From assembly GCF_023898315.1 (NCBI RefSeq), contig NC_064616.1, positions 710,859,389 to 710,923,388 on the forward strand: DNA of 64,000 nucleotides, written 5' to 3'. Positions 10,994 through 22,726 of this stretch are shown in pieces. Position 1 is the first letter of the stretch. Every line of letters starts with the position of its first letter. Made by a program: the position numbers and the translations under genes. This stretch comes from Schistocerca nitens (taxonomy: Eukaryota > Arthropoda > Insecta > Orthoptera > Acrididae). The notes beneath the pieces were generated by a model that made no database searches, was not told where the DNA came from, and saw only the letters and a list, made by a program, of their open reading frames with translations.

Positions 10994-13900
10994 GTCAGTA
11001 TGAAGTTGCACTGCCCAGGGCTTGTAATGATAAAGGGCCCGTTTAGGTCAGGCATATTGTATACAGAAGTGGAAGAGAGAGTACCACTAAATTCTAATTC
11101 GTATGCATTGCATACACACAGAAATTAGTGTTACAGTGTATTTATGGAGCCCAATGTGTGAATTGCGTAATTTCCGGTGAGAAAGAGCACTGGAAAACAG
11201 TCTTCACTACATTAGGTTACTTAAACTGGTGTCACTCTGAGCTAGAATTTATGGTCAGCGACTAAGTGTAAGGTCAATGAGTCGGATGCGAGATTTGCAA
11301 CTGTGAAATACTTTCCTGCATTAAAGAAGTGAATATTAAATTTGAACTAATATTACGAAAATGTACTTGGATACAAACAGTCAGATCAAACATCGATAAG
11401 GAAATCGCAAAAAATACTTACGGCTCATAGTGCAATGGTGAAAAACTTACAATGCTGCACAACAGGTAACGCCTCTTTCCGCTGCTGACAAGCAAATTTT
11501 GGGTTTCTAGGAATACATAACTTTATTTATGAAATGCCACATTTGCATACATCTTGAGTATGATGCAGCATACCAATTAATCACAGAACCAATCAAAATC
11601 TAAGTGAGTAGTATTTTACCAATTCGTGACGATAGAGGCATGCTTGTGTACAGATACTCAGTTTTATTAAAACAGACTTTCGTCGTAAGGGTATCGTGGG
11701 TAGTTTTATTTCATTTTTTATAATACAGTTCACAATTTTCGTAAAGTTTCCTTTAATGTTGTTAAAACAATAGTAAACATGAGAGAGAAATTAATCATCA
11801 ACGATATATGCGAATTCTCTGATGTTATCTATAACAGTCTGAAAATGCACATGCGGTTTATTGATTACATGCATGTGGAAAACCTGTTCTGAGTTAAAGC
11901 TCTCAAATAAGGTTTGAAGAAGAATAAAATACCACTACCAGACGACAGCTAATGTAGAAAATACTTTTCCGACGTATTTTGGCACGATGCGCTCTACCCA
12001 TAAATAATACAAAAGTTTCGAGATGCATCTACTGTCTGGCTGTCTGTTAAACCTGAAATGAACAAAATGTCGCAGAAGTTAGCCCTTTTTCCACATACGA
12101 CTATTTTGGGTTGATAAGTGAAGGGAATTACGTTACAAGTTCCATTAGATTGATAACTTTAGCAGACAGCAGAATTGCGTTTTAAAAAATATAGCAGTGA
12201 ATGTACTCGAACTCGCGCATCTTATCTGCCGTGTGCGCCACTTACCATTACGGAACTAGCCGACACGTAGCTATAACAGCTCCAGAAGTCAAAAACCATT
12301 CCCCCAGAACTTCTGCATTTCACAGTGCTGTGGGATAATGCATATGGCCAGGTCAATACTTATGAGAGACAAACCTTTTCTTTTGCACTGCGCAACGTTT
12401 TCAACAAACAGATAGCGCAATAGAGTAGCTCAAGTGGAAAGGAACACTTCCTATTTAAATTTCTGCATCCTACACTGTTGGCAGTTCTGTGTTGGTGGCA
12501 GTTACGTGATTTTATTTTGGTGATTACAAAATAAAGTTGAATGTATGCACTGGGTAGCCGAGGCAGCTAGTTCATGGTGATTCGATCAACCAAGTAAATG
12601 AATTTACTGAACATGCTGCAAATTGATACAGGGAGCCTGTGTGTCAGAATTCTCAGCCAGTGTGGCACAACAGCGTTATGATAGAAAAATGAGCCCCTGA
12701 GAAGAGGATTTGGTGGTCTGTTGGGCTGATGAGGGTTTCATATATCTATGGTCTGGGCTCGATTGCAACTTCGGTCAGTGATTTTAGATAGGGAGAGACA
12801 GATTCCATTCTCTTCTGGCTACACCAAGTGAAGAAGATATAATGGCATTGTGGTCTAGCGATATTTGACGTTTTTGACTCCCAGTGAGACACAAAACTAT
12901 TTGCGAGATCACTGTAAGTTCAAGATGTTATTCCGAGCTGCTGGTGGAGAAAAATTCGGTAGCTGACGTCTCTTTGCGTGTAGTCAACAACGATATGTGT
13001 GGGGCTCTATTCCCAGTCAGCACTGAACCCTTCGTCATATTATTTCTAGTTCAAACATGCTCACTTGTCGCTGCTGGTGCAACAAACCCATATTTAACGT
13101 CCGTTTTCTCTAGAATATAACAGCAGATAGGTGCCGGGTTGGAGTCCTGGGAAGGAAAAAATTAGTGTTTCGTCTCATCATTTCAGTTAAAACATCTAGC
13201 TACTGCCGAGAAAATGCCATATGTCACAGTTGATTGTGCTTCGATATCTACCTTATTAGGTTCTGGGTTCGAATCCCTGTCCAACACAGAGCTTTACCTC
13301 ACCGCATTTCAAGTAAGTTACTTGTTAAGAAGCAATATATAACATCTCTCGTAGTTCGTTAACAGGGACAATAGGTGCTGGGTAGGAATTCGCGTCCGTT
13401 AAAAATGTTTGCGTTATGTAATTTAAAGTTGATATTTGCTAACTGATACTGTCTAAAATCGAGATATATCACTCTCTGTATGCCTAATCAGGAATCACTG
13501 TTTCCGTCAGTCACGAAATCTTTGCTTAATCTGCATGACCTGGGTTTGAATCCATATGCAGAACGAGACGGTTCGTCGTGTCATTTGAAGTTCATACATA
13601 TTCTCAACTAGCTGCTCGTGAATAACTTGAATTTTTAATGTCATTTTGTGTTAAATAATAGGTACGGTATGTTACTTTGAAGAGGAAATCATGAATACGA
13701 CGAACTTACTACGTGCATTACCTATCTGACGTAATAATGAGGGTGGTGACATTTCAGGTATGTCATTTATTGTACTAAATGTGAGCTTACAAGCCTTAAG
13801 GACAGTCTTACCTGTGATAAGGTGTTCCCTGATATTTGTAGTATCGTAGTATTACTTTACATCTTGAGTTATTGCGATACAGAGCAGTGTTTTCTAGTGG

Positions 13901-14038
13901 TGACTTGTTGGAACCATTTTCAATAGTCAAACGACTGTACCAAGGAGCGATTAGAGGACCTACTTGACAGCTGCGTTATGTGGGTTGCATGCGAATCAGG
14001 CGAAATGCAGGTCATTCGGATACTTTTGAGCACGACTG
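10994..14038 (-). repeat. Right terminal inverted repeat, 3045 bp
   Basis: Partner of the left arm. The inner end is the GTCAGTATGAAG junction at 10994; beyond it the two sides do not match. A short 78-codon open frame at 12884-13120 is repeated exactly in the left arm (5991-6227, minus), but it has no recognised motif and lies in the periodic repeat, so I do not treat it as a gene. The arm lacks the 470-bp block of the left arm; the junction is at about 12856. Confidence 0.9.
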
Positions 14039-14268
14039 TAGATGCGTCGTTCGAAGAGCACGAGAATCAGTTTACTGTGCTTCCATGGCCACCTAACACT
14101 TCGCATTTAAAACCAATGGAGAATCTGTGTGACCATCTCGATCGGGCTGTACGCTCTATGGATCCTCAACAAAGAACCGTAGCGCAGCTGGGCAATGTAC
14201 TGGAGTCGGCATGCCTACGCACCCCTGTCAAGAACCTCACTGACTCTCTTCTTGCGCGCTTGCAGTGA

Positions 14269-15387
14269 TCCGCGCTGCAGAAGGTGTTTATGCAGGGTTT
14301 TATAAGATTGTAACATGTTTTGATTGGACAGTGTATATATGCACTAAAACCAAACATACAGCTCGAGAAGTATCGCAGCAGTTTGAGTAGTCTACTCCTT
14401 AAATTTTTCATCAGTGAAGGAAAGAATTCTTAGTACAGCATTGTTAATCAGAGAATCGTAACAAAGAACGTCCTAAGTAAGTTACGTTTTACGTCCAGTA
14501 CCCAATACAAAATTGTTTCATTACCCGCACTGGAGAGTTTAAATTAATAATGTTAACGAGATTGCCGATTAAGCAGGTGGAGTAAGAGACCGATAGAAAA
14601 CTGAAAAATCTTGTGCAGCGTCCATACGTACTCAAATTTGAGGTTATTTCGCGAGCTGACAGACCACAAGCGCCATTTATTAAATTTTGCATCTCGACTT
14701 CCCCTGCACCAATGTGGTTGTTGTAAACATTTATCGTTCACACCCTGTATAGCTTGGTATACACTTTTGCACATGGAGAACATTTGAAGAACTTTTTATG
14801 TATCAGACATAAGTCCGCGATAATGGAGAGGACAAAACTATCCAACACTGAGATTGTCTTAAAGCAAACACTGAAACGTTTGACTGTACTAAAAAGCAAG
14901 AGAACACTCGCCCCACTGTTACTGATGTACTTTAAAGACCGATCCAAAATGTTTATCAGAATAAAAAATCAAACTAAAAATCCATAAGGAAATTCTTTGT
15001 CCTGAAGAATAAAATGAGGTAGAGACAAAAAGCAGTCATAGTGTGTTTGCTTGATATTAACAAAGTCTGCTCCTGAACAAGGACACCTCTACCACACTGT
15101 ATTACCAAATTATTAATATGACACCGACTCACGGGACTAGGACGATTAAATGTATCAGTGGGAAATATACTAACTGATTCTGCAAACTGAAATAACACTT
15201 CTAACAGAGTAAGATGAGTCACTTGTGATTAGTATGTAGACAACAACATGACATGTGGTCTTTGTGATAAGGAAACACGCGCTATAGGAGCGTAATACGT
15301 ATAATATGGAGAGAGTGAGAAACCATGAGACCAAGCAGACTTGCATAAGATGATCTGCAGACAGCCATCAGCGTCCTGCAAATTAAG
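14269..15387. other. Unassigned sequence
   Basis: After the Tc1 stop there is A/T-rich DNA with no recognised coding motif. The block 14513-14612 matches the reverse complement of 25065-25175, so part of it is an unnamed dispersed repeat. Short open frames near 14750-14990 have no motif I can name. Confidence 0.4.
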
Positions 15388-15525
15388 GGCATACACTATC
15401 GGCTCATAAATATCCGTACACTTATTAGTGCCTCTTAATGTGAGGTGTGTCCACCATTGGTCCTCACGACTGCTTGAACTCTGCCGGAGACGCTTTTAGT
15501 AAGGTGTCTGGATGTCTGTTAAAAA
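15388..15525 (-). mobile_element. Tc1-like element, 3' end fragment
   Basis: Begins with a TA-CACTATCGG type terminus near 15386 and reads on the minus strand to the C-terminal end of a Tc1-like transposase (VVRTNGGHTSH-stop). Only the last ~30 codons and the terminal sequence remain. It ends where the mariner relic begins. Confidence 0.55.
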
Positions 15526-16140
15526 ATGGCGATCCATTCTTTCTACTGGCTCGTAATGATGGATCCATGTTCCGTCACCAGTGATGATCCTGTTTAAGAA
15601 TTTGTCCCCTTCGTTACCATAGCGATCCAAATGTTTTTTGCACATGTCCAAGTGCGTTTGTTTATGCAACTGTGTAAGTTGTTTTTGGACGCATCTTGCA
15701 CAAACTTTATGAAACCCAAGTCTGTTGTGGATGATCTCGTAGGCAGAACCGTGACGTAATTTGCAAACGATGTGCCACTTCGTCAGTAACTAATCCTCTG
15801 TCTGTCTTCATTTGTGGCGGTAAACGGTCGTCCGGCTCCTTCATCGCGTATAACACTTGTGTTTTCAATCCATTCGTAGACACTCCGTTGTGGCAAAACA
15901 CCGTTCCCGTGCTGTATCGAAAGTCTTCGATGAATTTCGGCCACTGATACGCCCTCCGACCGCAAAAAAGAGATCACTGAACGTTGCTCTTCTTTCGTGC
16001 AAATAGACAGCGGAGCAGCCATGATTAACAGCACAGCAGCGATAACGAAACTAACCTAGCAGCTTGAAAATTGCAAAGATATAACAACAAATAAGCAAAG
16101 CATGCGTCATCAACGTAAGACGACAGTTTCACCCAAATAA
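15526..16140 (-). pseudogene. mariner-like transposase, N-terminal half
   Basis: Minus-strand relic. The first frame (15783-16034) gives the helix-turn-helix region EEQRSVISFLRSEGVSVAEIHRR and QRSVYEWIE, then DEGAGRP. A shift leads to VTDEVAHRLQI and, further on, LHKQTHLDMCKKHLDRYGNEGDKFL and RIITGDGTWIHHYEP. The last is the first catalytic motif, normally GDE, here GDG. The rest of the catalytic domain is absent. About 100 bp upstream of the start resemble a 5' untranslated region ending near 16140. Confidence 0.8.
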
Positions 16141-16149
16141 ACAAAATAT

Positions 16150-16545
16150 AACTAAATTGCGGATAATAATTGACTTACCCTCGTATATGACGTACATTCA
16201 TTTTCTATGTGGGATTCTAGCAACTGCTTATCTGCTCTTCGTAGTAAAAAGTACGCTCCTAGCATTCTTGGCGGGTTTATTAACTTTAGTAACCGTCGAC
16301 GCTATGACTGAAATCATCTCTGTCACAATAGTGACATTATCGCTAAGGTCAGGACTGTCCCTAGCTGCAAGATCTAAAATATTTTCATTGCGTGTGGGCT
16401 GCCGAACTAACAGCTCTACGCAGTTTCCGGAAAAGTGTTCAAAAGTACTTCGTAACACTACCTGTCTTCATCACCAGCATCACCAGCAATGAATTCATAG
16501 ACGTCGCAGATTATAATTGGTAGGTTAAAATCGCCTTTACCTAAT
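16150..16545 (-). pseudogene. LINE endonuclease fragment
   Basis: On the minus strand a frame at 16228-16458 contains LRSTFEHFSGNCVELLVRQPTRNENILDLAARDSPDLS-like sequence, the region following the GDFN motif in CR1/Jockey endonucleases. The part after it aligns by eye with the LINE copy at 19500-19690 (shared VTEM/LLA blocks). No reverse transcriptase follows. Confidence 0.55.
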
Positions 16546-16606
16546 ATGCTCTTTGTGTTTCCGCCCTACCAACGGTTAATTTTCATTGACTCATAATGTG
16601 CATCAG

Positions 16607-17150
16607 ATCATAAATGTAATAAGGAAAAGAAGAGACGTTTCTTGACCGGCACACAAAATGAATGCCTATTGGCTAAGATAGCCCGAGAGCAGCTCGATAA
16701 CGCGTGGCGAGGGCGTGGTCTGGGCGGCGCCTCGGTTCGCTCTCTCCTTCAGCTTTCTGCTCTCCTAACACCGCCGGGCGAGATCAGTTCCTGCACACCT
16801 CGCCGGCAGAGATAAAGTTATAATTATCACCTCGAAAAAATAAGGGTAAGTAGTTGTTCGTTTGACTCATGTACGGTGACTGCAGATTTACAAACAAAAT
16901 ATTCACCACGTAACTATTATTTCGAGATGATAATTAAAATTTTTGAGTGGCTGCCAGGTGTTCGCGGTCGATTGCGCCCGGTCGGTGTTAGGAGAGCAGA
17001 ACATTGAAGGAGAGAGCGAACCGAGGCGCCGCCCAGACCACGCCCTCACCACGCCTTATTGACCGCCCTTAGCCAATAGCAATTCATTCTGTATACCTGC
17101 CAAAAGCACCTCTTCTTATCTTTATTTCGGTTATGTTCTGTTATGTATCA
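16607..17150. repeat. Foldback (inverted-repeat) element with GC-rich core
   Basis: Arms 16607-16855 and about 16895-17150 are inverted copies. A ~65 bp core (16710-16775 against 16986-17056) is nearly identical and GC-rich, including GGGCGTGGTCTGGGCGG; the rest of the arms is more diverged. No coding sequence is present. It may be a MITE, but no clear target duplication was found. Confidence 0.75.
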
Positions 17151-18879
17151 TCGTTTTCCGGTGCTTTACAGGCTTCTCTGCTCTTTATTAGACAAAATTT
17201 TCCTCTAAATTTCAACAAGTTTGTTTAATTTATAATTCTGGGAGTCAATATACAAATTATCGCTGTATACCATTGCGACAGCCACTGTACCATCCAGATT
17301 CAAATCAATGAGAACTTCCTTCTGTTCATGGAAATCATACCGGTAACATTTGCCTTTGGCGTGACGGATTAAAAATATTATTTCGTAAGTTCCACTGTTG
17401 TTACAGAAAAGTGGCAGACAATTTTAAGGAAGAGCATTGTAATGAATGGGACTACACGTTATTTGATGGACAATGTAACTAAAATACCATATTATCAGTC
17501 GGCACGTACACAAAAGAAGAAAATCAGTGGAAGGAGGTTCTACTGTATTAAACAGACTGGCCTTGTATGAGGGATAATGGAAACTCCCATCTCCCATCCG
17601 ACCATTCTGATTTAGATTTTTCCTTTTTTGTTAAGTCACTTCCGGTAAATGCTGGTATGGTTCCTAGTATGAAGATACTGCCAACTACACGGGCGGTCAT
17701 TGCGAAAATAGATATTTAATACTGGATGTGATTGTATACACAAATTACGTATTTTGGTTCTATAACTAATACTATGAATGCCCACTATCTTTGTAAAAGT
17801 GATGCATGGTTGAATAAAACTATTACTACTGATATCTTTCGTTACCTACTCGGCGACCGCGAGTTCACGGTCACTGCACACTAAACAATGAAATGCAGAT
17901 TAGCAGTCATTTGAAAGATCATTTATTCGAGTAGCTCCTTACAGAGGTCTACGTGTAATAACAGTGGAACACATCTATTTAATATCCCGTTTCTCCCTTT
18001 CTTGAACGTAAAGATGACAGTTTTACCACTCTGTTTAGTGCTACAGTTCACCTAGTCGTGTAATCCATTCGGTGGACTATTGTGCTAGTAGAAGTACGAT
18101 TCAAAAGACACACGATGTCTACGAGCCATTAGTAACCGCCGACGACAGCAGTGCGGGTGTCTGACACGTCTTTTTTTGTAATTTCACCTCAAAAACTCTC
18201 GTAAATTATGAAAGAAACACAAACGCCAGTCGTGTCTGCTCAGATGACGCAACAGACAAAGGGTTGGATAACGATCATCAGTTCCACGTCATAATTTTTT
18301 AAGTGTTCGTCGACATACCTGACCATTTATTAAACTTTTCCGATTTCTATGTTAAGGAGGCGGCTTTGCTTCTAGTGAATGACATGTATCTCCTTTAAAC
18401 GAAACCGTTCAGATTACAGGAAAGAAACGTGTGCGCAGTGCACTGACGCTGAAGTAAGATGATGAAAACGTTTATGATCTAGCAAATGTAATTCCCAAAC
18501 TTGTGAAATGAATTATTTTAATATCGTCACTTAACTATGACACATTAGTTTTCTAAAGTTCCTGTCTAAATTACAGCTTTCAGTTACAGGAATTAAGGTC
18601 AGGAAGAATATACGTTTTACTGATTACAGCGGCAGCAAATTACACTGACAAATTAACACATTCTACCCAAACGCTAGAGAAACACCACTAAAAACAGGTA
18701 TACAGCTATTGTTCACTTCTGCTCAGTGATAATAGCACCGCGAAACAAAATTCTGCCTTTTGGAGCCGACAGTGTTCCCTTAAGTACTTCAAACAGATCG
18801 TTAAAAACCATCACGTGAGGGCAGCATCTTAGATCTCTTAGTACCTAACAGACGCGAAATTTTCGAATCAGTTGTTTCT
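17151..18879. other. No recognised feature
   Basis: About 1.7 kb without a frame longer than 60 codons on either strand and without a repeat family I can name. Base composition is ordinary. Confidence 0.4.
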
Positions 18880-18979
18880 TTCTTTTTAGGCCGGGTGAAA
18901 GTTTGATGTTCTCTGAAGTAAGTTGGCCAGTCGATTTGGAGAGAGCGAAATCAAACTGCGCACAAATTAAGACGGTCCG

Positions 18980-21290
18980 ACTACCATAATTTTAACGGTA
19001 AATTGTCGAAGCATTCGTAAAAAAGTTCATGAATTTTATTTCACCCTGGAAAGTTTTCAAGCTTAAATGTTTCCCAGAACAGAGATATAGAATCAGAGAG
19101 CTTCAAAATATATAGCGAGGCACCGAATGTATATGAAAAAATACGGATTAGACGCCATAGAAGAGGGAGTATTCCTGCTAGTCAAAACAGAAAATTGTGT
19201 TTGTCGAGGTTGAAAATGTGTCTGACTATGAAGTTTCCTAGAAGTGTGGAACACGTCTAGGTGAACGCAAGTTAATTATCGGATGTTTCCGCCGGCCATC
19301 CGTTTGCGCCGTGACATTTATAGAACCATTCAAACAAATACTACCCTCTGTAGCCCAGAAATACACAGAGCATTTAGTAATATTTGTTGGAGGTGGCTTT
19401 AACTAACCGAGCGTATACTGGGACGTCTATGGATTCATGGAGGTAATACAGACGGGCAGTCTTGTGGAGTAATTTTGAGCAATTGTTTCGAGTTACTTGT
19501 TCAATAGCCCACTCGCAATGAAAATATTTTATACCTTACCGATAGTGTCGGTATATAGGCAGTGATTATGATGTCATCATAGCGACGATAGTTACTGAAC
19601 TTAATAAATCCATCAAGAAGGCTAGGAGCTTATTTCTGCTAGAAAAGGCATATAAGCAGTTGCTAGCATCCCACTTAGACAATGGATGGGCGTCATTTAA
19701 TTCCAGTATGAAGCAGAGAGAGCAACTATGCACAAAATTTAATCGAATTGCAAGTCGCACTCAGCAGAAGTCGGCAAGACAAGGTGGATTAAGTACGGAT
19801 ATGACCCACCGTGGTTTAACATCGAACGTTGGAAATTACTGAGGAAGACGAGACTGTTGCAGTCCCAGTTCAAAAAAGAGTGCGCATACGATGACATGGA
19901 AAAGTTAGTAGAAATTCATGCGTTTGTAAAAAGGTGAATTGGCGTAGGATATAACAACTTCCACCGTCATACTTTAGTAAAAGATGTTGCAAAGCTCGCG
20001 GGAAAATTCTGCTCATACATGAAATCACTAAGTGGGTCGAAGACTGCTACCCAGTCACTCGCTGACCTGTCTGGACCGGCAATAGAAGACAGCAAAAGGA
20101 AAGCTAAAGTTTTAAATTTAGCATTTAAGAAATAATTCACGCAGGCGGATAGTACCAACATTCCGTCGGCTGACCGTTGCAGAAACTCCCATATGGAGGA
20201 CACAGACACAGGCATCCCTGGATAGAGAAGCAACTGAAAGAGTTGAAAACATATAATTCTCTAGGTTTGGATGAAATACAAATTTGGTTTTACACATTGT
20301 GCTGTGCGGAATTAACTCCTCACTTCCCTTGCAACTATCGCGAATCTCTCGCTCAGTGACAAGTTGAAAGCGATTGGAAATAAGCGCAGGCGACTCCTGT
20401 ATTCCATATCCTCCGATCTCTGGAAAGCTTTTGACACTGTGTCCCAATGCAGACTGTTAACGAAGATCCAAGCATATGTATTAGGTTTCCCGATATGTGA
20501 GTGACTCGAAGACTTCTTAAGTTATAGAAACCAATACGCCGTCCTCGATGGCGACTGTTAATCAGACACAAGTGTTACATCAGGAGTGGTGCAGGGAAGT
20601 TTAACAAGCTGACTCTTTATTTTCTATATACATAAATGATCTGGTAGACGGGGGAGCAGAATTCTGCAGCTGTTTGCTGATGATGCTGTGGTGTACGGGA
20701 AGTTGTCGTTGTGTGAGTGTAGGGCGATACAACATAAGTTAGCCAATATTTATTGTTGGTGCCATGAATGATAGCTTGCCCTAAATGTAGAAGAGTGTAA
20801 GCAAATGTAGATGAGTAGGAAAAACAATACTGTAATGTTCGAACACAATATTAGTTGTGAGCTGCTTGATACAACAAAGTCGAATAAATATCTAGGTGTA
20901 ACTTTGCAAAGCGTTATTAAATGGAACAAATCCATTTGAACTGAAGTGGAGAAGGCGAATGGGCGAGAGTGTTTTCATTGGAAAACTTTAAGAACGTACA
21001 AAGGAGACCGCATATGGAAGACTATTTGTACCCATTCCCCACAGTTTTTGATTAAAGAAAGGCATCGAAGTAATCCAGAGGCAGGCTGCTATATTCGTTA
21101 CCGGTAGGCTCTAACAAGACACCAGTATCGCGGAGATGCTTCGTGAACTCAAATAGGAATCTCTAGAGGGAAGACGACATTCTTTTCAAGAAACATCATT
21201 GAGAAAGTTTAAAAAAAGTGGCATTTCAGGCTGTCTTCAGAATCATTCTACTGCCGCCAAGGTGCAGTTCGATTCACGTATTCATTACGA
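18980..21290 (+). pseudogene. LINE endonuclease/reverse transcriptase, copy B1
   Basis: Endonuclease motifs CRSIRKKVHEFYFTL and FIEPFKQILPSVAQKYTEH are readable, followed by the GGGFN box, which has lost the Asp of GGDFN, and a stop. The reverse transcriptase part shows a GDDAVVYG-like box coded by gctgatgatgctgtggtgtac near 20677-20697. Multiple frameshifts preclude a product. Confidence 0.75.
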
Positions 21291-21298
21291 AGACAAAA

Positions 21299-21502
21299 AA
21301 ATGGTTCAAACGGCTCTGAGCACTATGGGACTTAACTTCTGAGGTCATCAGTCCCCTAGAACTTAGAACTACTTAAACCTAACTAACCTAAGGACATCAC
21401 ACATAACATTCATGCCCGAGGCAGGATTCGAACCTGCGACCGTAGCGTTCGCGCGGTTCCAGACTGTAGCGCCTAGAACCGCTCGGCCACCCCGGCTAGC
21501 TC
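21299..21502 (-). repeat. tRNA-derived SINE in LINE copy B1
   Basis: Full-length minus-strand SINE with complete Leu/Ser-like head (plus strand ends CCGCTCGGCCACCCCGGC), B box and body. It is flanked by ACGAAGACAAAA at 21287-21298 and 21503-21514. Confidence 0.92.
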
Positions 21503-21668
21503 ACGAAGACAAAATACGAGAAATTAGGGCCCGTACGGAATCATATAGACAATTTTTCTCCCTCGTTCTATTTGCGAGTGGAACAATGTTGGAACAATGG
21601 GAGTGGAACAATGTTGCCTCCGCCATCCATCAGGTGGTGGCATATGGTATATAAGTAGATGTAGATGT

Positions 21669-21777
21669 AATTACTGGATGTCTCCCTAGTACCAAATTCA
21701 TCAGGGAATTTCAACACTCCTAAGCTGTCAAAGCTGACTGCTAATAATGCGACTATCAGCGGACGAGCTAACACCAT
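21669..21777. other. Short non-LINE spacer between LINE copies
   Basis: About 110 bp between the tail of copy B1 and the 5'-truncated start of copy B2. No similarity recognised. Confidence 0.4.
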
Positions 21778-22726
21778 CACTGTGTCCTCGATGGTGAGTG
21801 TTAATCGGAGGTGAGGGTATCATCTGGAGTGCCCCAGGGAAGTGTGGTAGGTCCGCTGTTGTTTTCTATCTACACAAATGATCTTTTGGATAGGGTGGAT
21901 AGCAATGTGCGGCTGTCTGCTGATGATGCTGTGGTGTACGGGAAGGTGTCGTCGTTGAGTGACTGTAGTAGGATACAAGATTGATTGGTGTAAAGAATGG
22001 CAGCTAACTCTAAATATAGATAAATGTAAATTAATGCAGATGAATAGGAAAAAGAGTCCCATAATGTTTCAATACTCCATTAGTAGTGTAGCGCTTGACA
22101 CAGTCACGTCGATTAAATATTTGGGCGTAACATTGCAGAGCGATATGAAGTGGGACAAGCATGTAATGGCAGTTGTGGGGAAGGCGGATAGTCGTCTTCG
22201 GTTCATTGGTAGAATGTTGGGAAGATGTGGTTCATTTGTAAAGGACACCGCTTATAAAACACTGATAAGACCTATTCTTGAGTACTGCTCGAGCGTTTGG
22301 GATCCCTATCAGGTCGGATTGAGGGAGGACATAGAAGCAATTCAGAGGCGGGCTGCTAGATTTGTTAATGGTAGGTTTGATCATCACGCGAGTGTTACGG
22401 AAATGCTTCAGGAACTCGGGTGGGAGTCTCTGGAGGAAAGGAGGCGTTCTTTTCGTGAATCGCTACTGAGGAAATTTAGAGAAGCAGCATTTGGGACTGA
22501 CTGCAGTACAATTTTACTGCCGCCAACTTATATTTCGCGGAAAGACCACAAAGATAAGATAAGAGAGATTAGGGCTCGTACAGAGGCATATAGGCAGTCA
22601 TTTTTCCCTCGTTCTGTTTGGGAGTGGAACAGGGAGAGAAGATGCTAGTTATGGTAAGAGGTACCCTCCGCCACGCACCGTATGGTGGATTGCGGAGTAT
22701 GTATGTTGATGTAGATGTAGTTAGAA
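21778..22726 (+). mobile_element. CR1/Jockey-type LINE, copy B2, 5' truncated
   Basis: Contains the C-terminal half of the reverse transcriptase and the 3' tail (TGTTGATGTAGATGTAG near 22702-22720). It is the best preserved of the three tandem copies, with a 229-codon open frame at 21959-22648. The 5' end begins just before the conserved GVPQGS-type region. Confidence 0.85.
21800..22648 (+). pseudogene. LINE reverse transcriptase, C-terminal half, copy B2
   Basis: Upstream of the open frame the sequence reads GSVVGPLLFSIYTNDL and LSADDAVVYGK, so the catalytic box is SADD rather than FADD. A frame break lies near 21955-21965. The 229-codon part then gives WQLTLNIDKCKLM, IKYLGVTLQSDMKW, RPILEYCSSVWDPYQ and EAIQRRAARFV, and ends with RSVWEWNRE, all standard for this clade. 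It would be enzymatically dead without its N-terminal half. Confidence 0.85.

Larger units (their letters stand above)
5068..14038. mobile_element. 9 kb non-autonomous Tc1-like element with about 3 kb terminal inverted repeats
   Basis: Starts CAGTCATACTCAAAAG and ends with the inverse of CAGTCGTGCTCAAAAG, flanked by TA at 5066-5067 and 14039-14040. A CAGT-type end and TA duplication are hallmarks of Tc1/mariner elements. Arms are 5068-8587 and 10994-14038; the spacer is 2406 bp. No transposase motif was seen in arms or spacer, so it would depend on an enzyme supplied by another element. Arm size is far above the tens to hundreds of bases usual in this superfamily. An alternative is two facing copies of a shorter element, but the single TA duplication at the outer ends argues for one insertion. 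Confidence 0.8.
5014..14268 (+). pseudogene. Tc1-like transposase relic split by the 9 kb element
   Basis: The left piece (5017-5067) reads DGIYQQDIATSHAVPIL, which contains the second catalytic Asp context. The right piece (14041-14268) reads DASFEEHENQF, VLPWPPNTS, PMENLCDHL, and runs to a stop after LLARLQ. Joining base 5067 to base 14041 keeps one reading frame. The N-terminal half, with the first catalytic Asp, is missing: the CR1 copy A 5' end abuts at 5012. The usual SPDL before the final Glu is changed to TSHL. Confidence 0.8.
18880..21668 (+). mobile_element. CR1/Jockey-type LINE, copy B1, nearly full length
   Basis: Plus-strand copy running from the endonuclease N-terminus (LTVNCRSIRKKVHEF near 18985) through the GDFN region (VFVGGGFN, near 19385) and reverse transcriptase to a GATGTAGATGTA tail at about 21657-21668. 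It is riddled with stops, so no long open frame remains. A SINE (21299-21502) is inserted near its 3' end. The start is approximate. Confidence 0.8.

Noticed and set aside
12884-13120. 78-codon open frame present identically in both arms (also 5991-6227)
   Set aside because: Identity follows from the inverted arms. It lies in the periodic repeat, has no recognisable domain and no sign of coding constraint.
5068-14038. CRISPR-like or satellite explanation for the repeated blocks
   Set aside because: Repeats are diverged, irregularly spaced and part of an inverted structure with TA ends; no CRISPR features exist in this eukaryotic DNA.
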